Shown: positions 41,374-50,837 of the stretch, piece by piece | How the letters are laid out: each line of letters begins with the position of its first letter | Numbering within the stretch: position 1 is the first letter of the stretch | Assembly: GCA_025558095.1 (NCBI GenBank) | Contig: JAIVFI010000028.1 | Location: 62,001 to 126,000, forward strand | DNA from: Hyaloraphidium curvatum | Taxonomy: Eukaryota > Monoblepharomycota > Hyaloraphidiomycetes > Hyaloraphidiales > Hyaloraphidiaceae | Direction: 5' to 3' | DNA length: 64,000 nucleotides | Made by a program: the position numbers and the translations under genes | Notes under the pieces: model-generated | Told to the model about the DNA's origin: nothing | What the model saw: only the letters and a program-made list of their open reading frames with translations | Databases searched by the model: none

Positions 41374-41537
41374 GGCGAGCGAGCTTCCTGAAAGTCAAGG
41401 GGTTTCTCCGCAGGCCCTGAAGAGCTCTTGCTGCGCAAAGGTGTCTCCCTGCTTCTAGTGCCCAACGGACTGGCCTTGAAGTGGCTTCGATTTGATTGAA
41501 AGACTCCATACACTGCTTTGTAACTCCTGGAGGACCC

Positions 41538-42945
41538 ATGCCGGCGGACCCGCCCACTTCGGACGCAACGGTCGCACTCCTTCTCACCGGACCAAAAGAG
41601 CTCTCGCTGGGCCCCTTTCCGGCCCCGGAACTGGCACCTGATCATGTCTTGGTGAAAGTGAAGGTGCGATGCTGTGACACTAGGTGGTTCAGACCTCGGT
41701 CTCATTGGAGATGGCGCTTCGAAGACGGTCGGCATTTGCGGTTCCGATGTCTCCTACTGGAGCAAGGGCAAGAACGGCCTGCGGGTGATCAAGGAGCCGC
41801 ACATCCTGGGCCACGAATCGGCGGGCGAAATCGTCGCTCTCGGTGCCGAGGTGGCAAAGGAGGGGAGCCTGGCCGTCGGCGCCCGGGTCGCGGTCGAGCC
41901 GAGCATCGGCTGCATGAAGTGCGACGGTTGCAAAAGGTGTCCGTACATCGTCGACTGAGTGCCTTTAGCTGACACCCGAGTCCGTACGACAGGGGTTACT
42001 ATAACGTCTGCCCGACGATCATCTGTTAGTGGCTGCTCTCGCCGGCGAGAAACGCTCCAGCTAACCCTTGAATCGCAGATGGCGGAACCCCGCCCAACCA
42101 CGGCTCCTTCCGGACCCTCATATCCCACCCCGCGACCTTCATCCACCCCCTCCCGCCCTCGATTTCCTACGAGGAGGGCGCTTTCCTCCAGCCCCTCAGC
42201 ATAGTCGTCCACGCAATCAAGCGCGTGGGCATGAAGGGCGGGGACAAGGTGTTCATTGCCGGCGCCGGGCCCATCGGCACCTTGTGCGCACTGCTCGCGA
42301 CGATACATGGGGCCAGGCACGTCACGGTGACGGACATCAACGCCTCGAGGCTCGCGATCACCGCTTCGCTGGTTCCGGGGCTGCGGACGATCCATGTGAC
42401 CCCCGAGCTACTCGCGGATCCGCCGGCGGTGGCGAAGATGGTCGTCGAGGGGGACCGGGAGGGCTCGGAAGGGCTCTGCGAGGTGACGCTGGACTGTGTC
42501 GGGACCAAAGAGGCCGTCGAGGCCTGTGTGGCAAGCACGGGAATCGGAGGGAGCGTTCTCCTGCTGGGAATGGGCGGTGGCGGCAAGGTGGACCTTCCCG
42601 TGGCCATTGTCCAGGCGAGGGAGGTGGGTTTCGCCGTAATCCGCAATCGTTGGTGCCGATTTCAATCATTGCCGTCGGAAGATCGACCTCAAGGGCTTGT
42701 TGCGGACGCGAAATGGGTACCATGCGGCCATCGAGCTCGTGCGGTCAGGGAAAGTGGACTTGAAAAAGCTCATCACGCACAGGTACGACTTTACCCTGGA
42801 GGTGGGTGGCAACTGCGCCTTGCAACTCTGTAGGGTTTCTGGCGCTCACGGAATCGTATTCTGCTCGGCACAGAACGCGAAGGAGGGGTTCGAAGCCATG
42901 TATCGCGGCGAGTCGATGAAAGTCATCTTCAACCTGGACAAGTGA
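41538..42945 (+). CDS. Sorbitol/xylitol dehydrogenase (zinc MDR)
   Basis: 368 residues in six exons: 41538..41663, 41725..41936, 41993..42024, 42079..42623, 42682..42801 and 42874..42945. Catalytic zinc residues lie in VGICGSDVSYW, GHESAGE and VEPSIGC. The structural-zinc lobe C-x2-C-x2-C-x7-C (CMKCDGCKR|GYYNVC) is complete only when intron 2 is removed, which validates the model. The NAD loop is FIAGAGPIGTLCALLA and the C-terminal part has EIDLKG...GKVDLKKLITHRYDF. It oxidises polyols to ketoses. Paired with hexokinase, it could feed sorbitol-derived fructose into glycolysis. The last intron (72 nt) is a multiple of three without a stop. Confidence 0.9.
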
Positions 42946-43164
42946 GACACCAAGGCCGAGGAGGACAACCCAGATCAAGCGAACAAGCGAGAAAAGAAGC
43001 GTGGATTCCCTGGATTCCCAATTTTCTGTACAGTGCAGCCGAGAAGAGACTTTGTCCTCCGTCGTTGCGAAAGAGCCCGAGGTCGCCCCGAATCCAACAG
43101 AGTCCCGTCATTCCCACAGCCGCAGCAACCGACATTGTCGGCAGCAGCAAGTCCGTGGCCGCAA

Positions 43165-43611
43165 TCACTTGCTGTCCTTCTTGGCCTCGGGAAGGTCGAT
43201 GCCCTTGTCCTTCAGGGCCTGCTCCATCTGCTTCATGCGGTCGAGCATCTTCTGGATCTATGACATGCCGGAACAAGCAGAGATCAGATACTCGGCCGAT
43301 TCCGGCGCGATGGAGGCAGGATGGCACCACGGAGTCGAGCCCTCAGGCGCCGTGGTGTCCCCCTCTGTTTCACCCACCAGCTCCTTGTCGTGCTGGTAGA
43401 CCCACTGGTCCTCCATGGCGCCCTCGCGGCTGCCGAACACACCGCCACTCCCGGCGCTGCCGTATGTCACGCCGGTGTTGGGCAGCTGGTTGTAGCCGAC
43501 CGTCGTCTTCGGCGCCTCGGGCTCCGCCGGCTTCTTCGGCGCGGCGGCGACCGAAGCGGACGAGAAGGCGCGGACGGGCAGGCGCGCGGCGCGGAGGCGG
43601 AGGGCGAGCAT
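43165..43611 (-). CDS. INH1: Mitochondrial ATP synthase inhibitor (IF1)
   Basis: 108 residues in two exons, 43378..43611 and 43165..43257 (120-nt intron, phase 0). The N-terminus is Arg/Ala/Ser-rich like a mitochondrial presequence (LALRLRAARLPVRAFSSAS). The core GSGGVFGSREGAMEDQWVY matches the minimal inhibitory segment of IF1 that enters the F1 catalytic interface. A coiled-coil tail follows (IQKMLDRMKQMEQALKDKG). An in-frame ATG upstream would add about 24 residues, but the presequence-like start at 43611 is preferred. Confidence 0.82.
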
Positions 43612-43689
43612 CGCGGTGGCGTGGGGTGTGACTGGGCGAAACGGGGTTCGTTGCGCGGCGTTGACGGCGCCACCGCACGTCAACCCGCG

Positions 43690-44343
43690 ATGGCGGAACC
43701 CCCGTCCTCAACCAAGGAGCAGCTCTCGGAATCGGGATCAGAGGGCTTGAAAGGGGTCGGACATGTGTCCCAGTTCTCGCTCGTTCATCCGGAGCCACTT
43801 CAGGCGCCTGAAATGAGCGGCGTAGCGGAGGCCGCGGACCGGGCCAAGGACTCGTTCCAGAGCGGCCTCAAGTCGGCTGACGAAGAAGTGCAGAAGGCAA
43901 AGGATGCCTCTGTGTCGTCTACCGTGACGCGAATGGACTGGGGCGCGGGTGCGGCGATGGGGACGATGCCGGCAGTGGACGACGTGTCGATCGTGAGAAG
44001 CCCGCCCTCTGCCAAGGTGCCGCCCCGACCTGCGGCAGCAGCGTCGACTGAACAGCTCATCCGCGTGCTCCCTCCAGGACAGCGAGCTTCCATCCAACGG
44101 CTAGGTGACCACCATTGTCGATTGACTAGCTTTTTCAAACGAAGTTCAGATCTTGCTCTCCTTGCGCTCCAGCCAGCCGAAGCTCTGCGCCTTCCTGCCT
44201 CCGCTGGGCGAGATCATGACGTTGATGATGCAGAGGGTGTCCAGCTTGAGGGCCTCGGTCATGGCCTGCCGGATCTCGGCGGGGGTCCGGCAGAGCCAGC
44301 CGCGGCCGCCAACGGCCTCCGCGAACTACGTAGCGTGCGTTAA
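43690..44343 (+). CDS. Hypothetical ORF, doubtful
   Basis: Starts 78 bp from the IF1 start codon on the opposite strand. The first 130 residues include an amphipathic Ala/Lys/Asp/Glu stretch (EAADRAKDSFQSGLKSADEE) and could be a small real protein. Beyond about 44140 the frame is antisense to the hydroxyacyl-CoA lyase, so the true end is probably earlier or after a splice I cannot fix. No known domain. Confidence 0.25.
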   Translation: MAEPPSSTKEQLSESGSEGLKGVGHVSQFSLVHPEPLQAPEMSGVAEAADRAKDSFQSGLKSADEEVQKAKDASVSSTVTRMDWGAGAAMGTMPAVDDVSIVRSPPSAKVPPRPAAAASTEQLIRVLPPGQRASIQRLGDHHCRLTSFFKRSSDLALLALQPAEALRLPASAGRDHDVDDAEGVQLEGLGHGLPDLGGGPAEPAAAANGLRELRSVR

Positions 44344-46314
44344 ATCCACGTCCGGCACGAAAAATCTATAGACCCACCTTGTCGTAGCGCGTCTCCGGGA
44401 GCAGAACGCCCGCGGGGGTCGGGATCTTGGCGCCCTTGAGCTGGTCGTACTGTTCGGGCGACACGCCGCCGCCGATGCCGTTGTTGTTGCTACAAACTTC
44501 ACCGTCAGTGCCAGTCCGGATCCAGCCCGTTGCCAAGGAACCCACATAATGATCCAGAGGATCGGCAGCTTCTCGCGCGCGACGGTCTCGATCTCCATGC
44601 CCGAGAAGCCGAAAGCAGAGTCGCCTTGGACAACAACTGTGCGGAGGTCAGGGCGGGCAATGGCGGCGGCGATGGCGTAGCCCGAGCCGACACCTGAACC
44701 AGAAAGGGTCAGCAAAAGGCGGTCCTCTCGGCCGAAACCAGCCGGACGCACCCATGGTGCCGTAGCTGCCCGCGTCCAGCCTCGTCCGCGGCTCCTTCTG
44801 GTCGAAGATGGTCCTGGCAATGTCCATGGTGTTGCTGCCCTCGCTCACGAAGAAGGACTTCTGGGGCATGAGCGCCTTGATCTCGGCAAAGGCGCGGTAG
44901 TAGGTCATGGGCAGCTGCTCGTCCTTCATGAGCTCGGCCGAGGTCTTGGCATTGGCCTCGGACTTGGAGCGCAGGGTGGACCACCACGGCGAGCTCTGGG
45001 GGTGCGAGAAGCCCGAGAGCGCGGCGGTGAGCTGGGGCACGGTGAGGCGGAGGTCGCCGAGGAGGGAGGCCGCGGGGCGGACGTTGTTGCCGATTTCCTC
45101 GGGGGCGATGTCGAGCTGGATGAGCTTCATGTTGCTGCGGTAGCGAGGAGCGGTGCCTGAAACAAGAAACGTTAGCACGAAGTTGACGGCGAACAAACAA
45201 CGTAGCCCACCGAAGTGCAGGATCCAGTTCAGACGGCCACCGATCAGAATGACAACGTCGGCACCACCAAGAGCCTGGCTACGAGCAGCGATGACGTTGT
45301 TGGCGTCCTCGTCGTCGACAACACCCTTGCCCATGGGAGTGGGAAGCCTTGCTGGACGTCAGGACAATTCCCAAGCGATCCGCTTCCGACAGCAACGCAC
45401 CAAGGAATGTTGGTCTTCTTGACCAGCTCCCGGACCTCCTTCTCCGCGCAGGCCCACCCGGCGCCCTTGCCGACGATCACGAGCGGCGACTTGGCGTTGC
45501 GGATGGCGTCGGCGGCGCGCGCGACCTCGGCGGGGTCAGCCTGCGACAGCGGGGGAGGCGCGTGCTTGGGACGCCAGTTGACGGTGCCGAACTTGGTCGA
45601 GTCGGTGATCGTGTCGGCGGGCTGGCGAAACCGAAGTCAGGAACGAGTCCGAAGTGCTTCCGGGATGTCCAAAACCAACCATGTCGATGTAGCAAGCACC
45701 GGGCCTGCCGTAGATCGACGACCTGACGGCCTTCTCCACGACGTAGGGGATCTGCTCGAGGCTCGGCGGCCTGGCGGCGTACTTGCAGTACGGCCTGGCC
45801 ATCTCCACCTGGTACGCCTCCTGGAACCCCCCCATGCTCTCCTGCCTGGCCTCTTGCGAGCCTCCGATGACGATGAGCGGCCACGTGTTCTCCTTTGCGT
45901 TGGCCAGGCCCGCGAGCGCGTGGACCAGCCCGGGGCCCGAGACGACGAGCGTCGCGGCCGGCTTGCCGGTCAGGTAGCCGTGCGCCTGGGCGGCGTAACT
46001 GGCAGCCTGCTCGTTGCGGAAGCCGACGTACTTGATGCCGACGGCCTGCATGGCCTCGGCTGCGGGGGCGGTCAGCGGATGCCTCCAGGGAGGGAGACCG
46101 AGTGAGCCCACCAATCTCGTACACCGGGAACCCGACGATTCCGAAGCAGACTGGAAGAGATGGTAAGAGACGTTCTCTTCCGAGCTAAAGCATGCCGCCC
46201 ACCGTCGACGCCCTGCTCCTTCAGCGCGCGGGCCATAATGTAGCCCCCGTCGACCAGCGTGTCCGGGTTGGATGTCGCCGCGTGAATCTTGGCGTACTTC
46301 TCGTACATCGACAT
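44146..46314 (-). CDS. HACL1: 2-hydroxyacyl-CoA lyase / oxalyl-CoA decarboxylase family (TPP enzyme)
   Basis: 577 residues in nine exons: 46203..46314, 46112..46150, 45680..46059, 45401..45621, 45212..45348, 44752..45156, 44546..44693, 44378..44489 and 44146..44325. All eight junctions are in phase. The TPP-activating Glu is in [19 protein letters not shown], followed by [12 protein letters not shown]. The diphosphate/Mg motif is [15 protein letters not shown] ... [10 protein letters not shown]. The length fits human HACL1 and yeast Pxp1. It ends in Ser-Lys-Ile, a weak but plausible PTS1, matching the peroxisomal location of HACL1. Likely roles are alpha-oxidation of 2-hydroxyacyl-CoA or oxalyl-CoA decarboxylation. 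Confidence 0.9.
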
Positions 46315-46504
46315 TTTGGCGCCGGACCGTGTAGGGAACGCCGCACAGGCCGGGTTGGGAGGGGGGGGGACGAGTCGGTGTTTCCTCGTGCCGATTCGCG
46401 GGAGGTCGACCGGCGGCAAATCGATTAGACGGCGTGGCCCAGAAAAATGCTGTTCTAGAAACTCAAAGCCGCAGAAATTGCTCGTCTAACAAAGCGAGTC
46501 CAGG

Positions 46505-47521
46505 ATGGGAAAAGTCCGGAATCTCGCCGTCGTCGGCCTTGGCAACGTCGGCAAGGCGCTCATCGAGCTGCTCCTGGAACGCTCCATCCAAATTCGTGTC
46601 GAGTATGGCCTGGACCTGCGCGTCACGGGCCTGATGTCGCGCCGGATCGGCATGGTGGCCGACCCCTCCGGGCTGGACCTCGGCGCGATCGCTGCCGGCA
46701 ACATCCCGCGAGGCTCTGCGTACGACGCGTCGGCGGTCGGGAGCTGGCTCGAACGGGCCGCGGCACACGTGCTCATCGAGCTGAGCACGGTGGACCTTGC
46801 GTCTGGCCAACCGGCGAAGTCCTTCCTCGAAGCGGCGCTCCGCCGCGGGATCCACGGGGTGACGGCCAACAAGGGCCCGGTCGTGCACGCGTACCGCTCG
46901 CTGACGGCCCTCGCGGACGCCTCGGGCGCGAGGTTCCGCTTCGAGTCCGCGACTGCGGATTGCCTGCCCGTGTACAACCTTTACCGCGAGTCTCTGCCCC
47001 TGGAACGGCCGAAAAAGGTGCGGGGCTTGGTCAACTCCACGACGAGCGTGATCCTGGAAGCGATCGAGGCTGGGAGCTCATTCGAAGACGGGATTAAGAT
47101 TGCGCAGGATCGAGGGGTGGCCGAAGCCGACCCGTCGTTGGACATTGACGGCTTCGACGCCGCTGTCAAGGTCGTCGCGATCGCCAACGTGCTCATGGAT
47201 GCCGACCTGCGCGTCTCGGACGTGGAAGTCACGGGCATCCGCGGAATCGACGTAAATGCCGTCCGCGAGGCTGCCCAAGCGGGGACGCCGATGCGGATCG
47301 TCGCGACCGTGGAACGGATCGGGGATTCGGTGAAGGGACGGGTTGGTCCTGTCAAGTTGGTGGAAGGAGACCCTTTCCGTGGGCTGGATGCGATGGCTCT
47401 GGGTCTGCACTTCGAGGGCGACTTGATGCCGGGCCTGACCGTGGTTGGGCATGGATTGGAGCCTAGGCAGACTGCATACGGCGTTCTGGTGGATGTGCTC
47501 GGGGTCTTGAGGGGGCGTTGA
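46505..47521 (+). CDS. Homoserine dehydrogenase family protein
   Basis: 338 residues, intronless. The NAD(P) Rossmann motif is LAVVGLGNVGKALIELL. TANKGPVVH is the homoserine-dehydrogenase signature, and FESATADCLPVYN, VRGLVNSTTSVIL and AEADPSLDIDGFDAAVKV are catalytic-domain motifs including the active-site Asp/Lys region. No ACT regulatory domain follows. NKGP is closer to prokaryotic-type enzymes than the form I recall for fungal Hom6, so this may be a second, laterally acquired dehydrogenase rather than the threonine-pathway enzyme. It is divergent from HACL1, 190 bp apart. Confidence 0.85.
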   Translation: MGKVRNLAVVGLGNVGKALIELLLERSIQIRVEYGLDLRVTGLMSRRIGMVADPSGLDLGAIAAGNIPRGSAYDASAVGSWLERAAAHVLIELSTVDLASGQPAKSFLEAALRRGIHGVTANKGPVVHAYRSLTALADASGARFRFESATADCLPVYNLYRESLPLERPKKVRGLVNSTTSVILEAIEAGSSFEDGIKIAQDRGVAEADPSLDIDGFDAAVKVVAIANVLMDADLRVSDVEVTGIRGIDVNAVREAAQAGTPMRIVATVERIGDSVKGRVGPVKLVEGDPFRGLDAMALGLHFEGDLMPGLTVVGHGLEPRQTAYGVLVDVLGVLRGR

Positions 47522-47749
47522 AACTAGAGCGGGCGATCGGTTTCAATGTCGCGATCTGGGCGAGGAGATACAGCAAATGAGGCAAAAGAACGAATTGACC
47601 GTGAATGCAATTGCGTATTTGGGCTACATCAAAGCTGAGCGATGTCGTGAACGGGATCGCATCACGTCGGGAAGTCGGATTTGCCGTCGTCTCCCGGGTT
47701 CCAGGAGCCTCCCATTGAACTGTCATGCCATCAATCCAATTGTACCAGC

Positions 47750-48745
47750 CTACTCCTTCGGCCTGCACATCTTCTTGTGCGACGGCCAGGCGGCCCTTTG
47801 GCACTCGACGGAGCAGTAGCAAGCTATCTTGCACCGCGAGCAGCGCTTCATGGAGGCCTGTCCACCTTCCGGCGAAAAACCACACTGATAACATCTCGGG
47901 GTCATCGATTTGGGGTCGGCCTCGAGGCGATCTCTGGCGTCTTTGTTCATAAGCTTCATGAGACTGCGCAGGCAGTGCGCGTCCGAACACGACGGCCAAA
48001 TGTCAAGGACCAGGGCTTTAACCCGCGGATCAAGCATGGACACGCGGCGGAGCTCGTCGACCGTCACGAAAGTCCTCAACTGGTTGCAAACCAGACACGG
48101 CAGAGGCTGAGGCCTGATCAGGGCGTCCATCCACTCCGCCGTCAGGCCGAGGATCACCCGAGTCGCCCGCTCTCGAGCCTCCGATGACGGGAAGCGCCAC
48201 CCTCCGTCGCGAAGCTGCGCGGAGTCAAACAGGCCCTTCTCCGCATCGATCACCTTCGAAGACACCCTGCGCTTGAGTTCGCCGCTTTCGTTCTTGAAGA
48301 CGATGCGGAGCACGGCCGTATCCCGCTCCGTGGCGACCGGATCTCCAGACAGAGGCACGGCGGCATGAAAAGGGGTACCTTCGACGGCCGCTGCCAGTTG
48401 CTCTGCGCACGCTGGTGCGCCGCACACGAGACGCGTCGTCGAGACAAGCGCGATGCGCGGGCCTACTGACTCCTCGGGCAAAAGCTCGCCGTACGCGACG
48501 TCCCGCCACCGATGGTCGTGGTCCTCGGATGCCGGCGCTCCGCACACCGCGCACGCCCACTCGCGGCTGCTGATCAGCTCTTGCTCCCACGGCACTGAAA
48601 CAGAGCCGAGGCCGCCGTCCCTGAGCACGCCGGCACCGGGCGCGAGCAGCGCCGCTCGCACCGCGGAGACGCGCTCGCCACTGACGATGCGGGAAGGGCC
48701 ATCGTGGATTTCGTATCGGAACAGGACGTCCTTCTTGTCGGGCAT
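47750..48745 (-). CDS. MYND-type zinc finger protein
   Basis: 331 residues, intronless. The MYND finger is C-terminal: CYQCG...MKRCSRCKIACYCSVECQ..AWPSHKKMC, with the C-x2-C ... C-x2-C ... C-x3-C ... H-x3-C ligands. The N-terminal 280 residues carry extra Cys pairs (CAVCGAP near 84-90, CLVC) but no recognised domain. There is no SET domain. The role is probably protein-protein interaction. Start at 48745 gives MPDKKDV; the frame continues upstream to 48835. Confidence 0.75.
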   Translation of the reverse strand: MPDKKDVLFRYEIHDGPSRIVSGERVSAVRAALLAPGAGVLRDGGLGSVSVPWEQELISSREWACAVCGAPASEDHDHRWRDVAYGELLPEESVGPRIALVSTTRLVCGAPACAEQLAAAVEGTPFHAAVPLSGDPVATERDTAVLRIVFKNESGELKRRVSSKVIDAEKGLFDSAQLRDGGWRFPSSEARERATRVILGLTAEWMDALIRPQPLPCLVCNQLRTFVTVDELRRVSMLDPRVKALVLDIWPSCSDAHCLRSLMKLMNKDARDRLEADPKSMTPRCYQCGFSPEGGQASMKRCSRCKIACYCSVECQRAAWPSHKKMCRPKE

Positions 48746-49163
48746 GTGTGCAGAATGACGTGTCGCGCGTTCCCGGCCAGCTGATTCACGCCGCCAACCT
48801 TCGCGCATACAACTCCGGAAAACCAATGTTTTCATCCCGGGAGGTATCGTGCAGATGTTGACATCAAATGAACGAAAACCTCATAACTGAGCTATCTTTT
48901 CCGTCTCGACGTCCATCCATGGCGTCTCGCAGAGCCACTAAAAACGAGACGTCGCTGCCGATCGGGCAGCAGCGATGCATCGCGAGGAAAAAGGCAACGA
49001 AATGAATGCCAAGCATAGCATTTATATCATATTGGCCGGCGAAGTATACCGTTGCCGAGAGTGAGTGAGACATCAACGGGGCTACGGCTGTTTCCGATTC
49101 GCCGCACTGCCGACCGGGCCCATAAGGTCTCCCACGTCGCGCAGCGAATCCCGCGCAGAAGCC
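48746..49163. other. Divergent intergenic region, AT-richer
   Basis: 418 bp between the MYND gene and the GNAT gene, starts facing away. No gene or repeat is recognised. It probably holds both promoters. Confidence 0.5.
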
Positions 49164-50096
49164 ATGTCGGACCTCCGCGTCGAGCCCGTGGACCTCACCG
49201 GCGCGACTCCCTCGTGCTCGCTCTCCCCCGAGGCCGCGCTCGCCGGCGCCGCCTCGGTGCTCTCCATCGCCTTCTCGCAGAACGACGTCGCGTACGAGTA
49301 CATCCTCGAGGGCGTCCCGCTCGACAAGCGCATCGCGTTCGGCGACGACGAAAAGCACCTGTTCGCCCTGGTCGTCGCAAGCACGGGCCCGCGGCAGCTG
49401 TGGATCGCCTCGGTCCCCGCGCCGACCGACGCCGACCCCGCCGCGCGCAGGGTCATCGGCGCGGCCCTCTGGATCGCCCCCGGGCACACCTTCGCGTCGC
49501 GGATCGAGGAGTACGCCGAGAAGCAGACCTTCTCCTTCCTGCGGCGGTACGCGCACTTGGTCCTGTGGCGGATCGGCTACCCGTGGTGGGACCGCCGGCT
49601 GTTCGGCCGGTGGAGCTCCATGGGGGACGCGATGGGGCCGCCGCACGAGAAGAACGTGGGGACGATCAAGTGCGAGGTGGACAAGGCGGGGAAGCCCGTC
49701 GAGGCGCCCGCGGATCTCGCGCGGCGGGCGCGGACGGGGGAGGAGCGCGCCGTGTCCGAGGGCGCCAAGACCAAGGAGGTCACGGTGCCGCATCACTACC
49801 TGTTCATGGTCGGAGTGCTGCCCGAGTTTCGCGGCTCGGATCTCCACGTGGGCACCAATTTGCTCGAGCCCATGCTCAAGCAGGCGGCCGAGGACAACAT
49901 GACCAGTGAGTTCATTGGCTTGCTTTTCGCACCCAGTTTCGGTGTTCACCTTTACCGTCGCCTAGTCTACCTCGAGAGCACGAACCCCCGCAACTGGACC
50001 TTCTACCGTCGGCTGGGCTTCATCGACGACATGGACGACGTCGTGCTGGCCCCGGGGCACAACGCGAAGCCGTTCATCAAGCGGGCTGCGAAGTAG
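49164..50096 (+). CDS. GNAT-family N-acetyltransferase
   Basis: 290 residues in two exons, 49164..49905 and 49966..50096 (60-nt intron, donor GTGAGT, phase 1). Motif A for acetyl-CoA binding is FMVGVLPEFRGSDLHVGTNLLEPML, slightly divergent from the RxxGxG/A consensus (RGSDLHVG). The C-terminal YLESTNPRNWTFYRRLGF is the typical motif B. Splicing turns DNMT into DNMT-IYLES, matching the family. The intron is a multiple of three and lacks stops, so retention would keep the frame. The substrate is unknown. Confidence 0.8.
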   Translation: MSDLRVEPVDLTGATPSCSLSPEAALAGAASVLSIAFSQNDVAYEYILEGVPLDKRIAFGDDEKHLFALVVASTGPRQLWIASVPAPTDADPAARRVIGAALWIAPGHTFASRIEEYAEKQTFSFLRRYAHLVLWRIGYPWWDRRLFGRWSSMGDAMGPPHEKNVGTIKCEVDKAGKPVEAPADLARRARTGEERAVSEGAKTKEVTVPHHYLFMVGVLPEFRGSDLHVGTNLLEPMLKQAAEDNMTSEFIGLLFAPSFGVHLYRRLVYLESTNPRNWTFYRRLGFIDDMDDVVLAPGHNAKPFIKRAAK

Positions 50097-50177
50097 CTGT
50101 GCCTTTTTTCGTGTTGCTCAGACGACGCGTCTCACGCGACGCAGAAGATGCTCTCGGTTGATCTCGGGCTAGCAGCC

Positions 50178-50576
50178 TCAGGTGCCCAACCAGTAGGAGG
50201 CCGCTAGGGCAGCCAGCGTTGCGATTAAGGCGATGCGGTGTCCCAGCACGGTGGTGTGCCAGAGCGGCGCCTCCTCGTAGCGCGCGGCCGAGTCGGTGAC
50301 CACGTTCACCGTCGCCAGGCCGGTCCAAATCCACAGCAGGTCCGCCGCCCTGCCGATTGCCAGCACGTACGCTGCCAGCACGACGACGGCGATGACGAGA
50401 TTGGACCGCAGCGAGTATTGCCACTGCAGCTCGGTGACGAGCGCCGCGGGCGCGCGGGCAACGAAGAGGGGGCGGGACGAGGGCGGCGCGTAGTGCGCGC
50501 GGAACAGCGCTGCGGTGAACGCGAGGAAGGCCACGTTGGCCCACAGGAACCACTCCAGGTGTTGCCCCGCTGCCAT
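50178..50576 (-). CDS. Small four-helix membrane protein
   Basis: 132 residues with about four hydrophobic segments (FLWANVAFLAFTAALF, SNLVIAVVVLAAYVLAIG, LLWIWTGLATVNVV, IALIATLAALAASYWLG). It is divergent from the larger membrane protein at 50838. I do not recognise it; a member of the DUF4345/DoxX-like small membrane families is possible. Confidence 0.55.
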   Translation of the reverse strand: MAAGQHLEWFLWANVAFLAFTAALFRAHYAPPSSRPLFVARAPAALVTELQWQYSLRSNLVIAVVVLAAYVLAIGRAADLLWIWTGLATVNVVTDSAARYEEAPLWHTTVLGHRIALIATLAALAASYWLGT

Positions 50577-50837
50577 CGCTTCGAGGGTCCGGCGCTGGCT
50601 CTGGGAGTTTCAGCTAGAGTCCGAGCTTGGTCCGAGCTGACCTGTTGGGGGCGCGCATTTTGTCTCCCCTTCCGGTCCTTGCCGTGCACCGCATCTCGGT
50701 TTCGCACTGCAGCAGTATCATTGATTGCGCAACATGCAGCTTTCTTTGCGAGATGTGCCCCAGTGTATGCATGGCGGACCCTGATTTCCGCCGCATCCCG
50801 TCCACAGGAATTGGTCGCCGGCCACTCACTCCCACAG

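Noticed and set aside
41941-42078. Apparent premature stop and broken zinc lobe in the polyol dehydrogenase
   Set aside because: Two short introns flanking a 32-nt exon restore C-x2-C-x2-C-x7-C and the frame.
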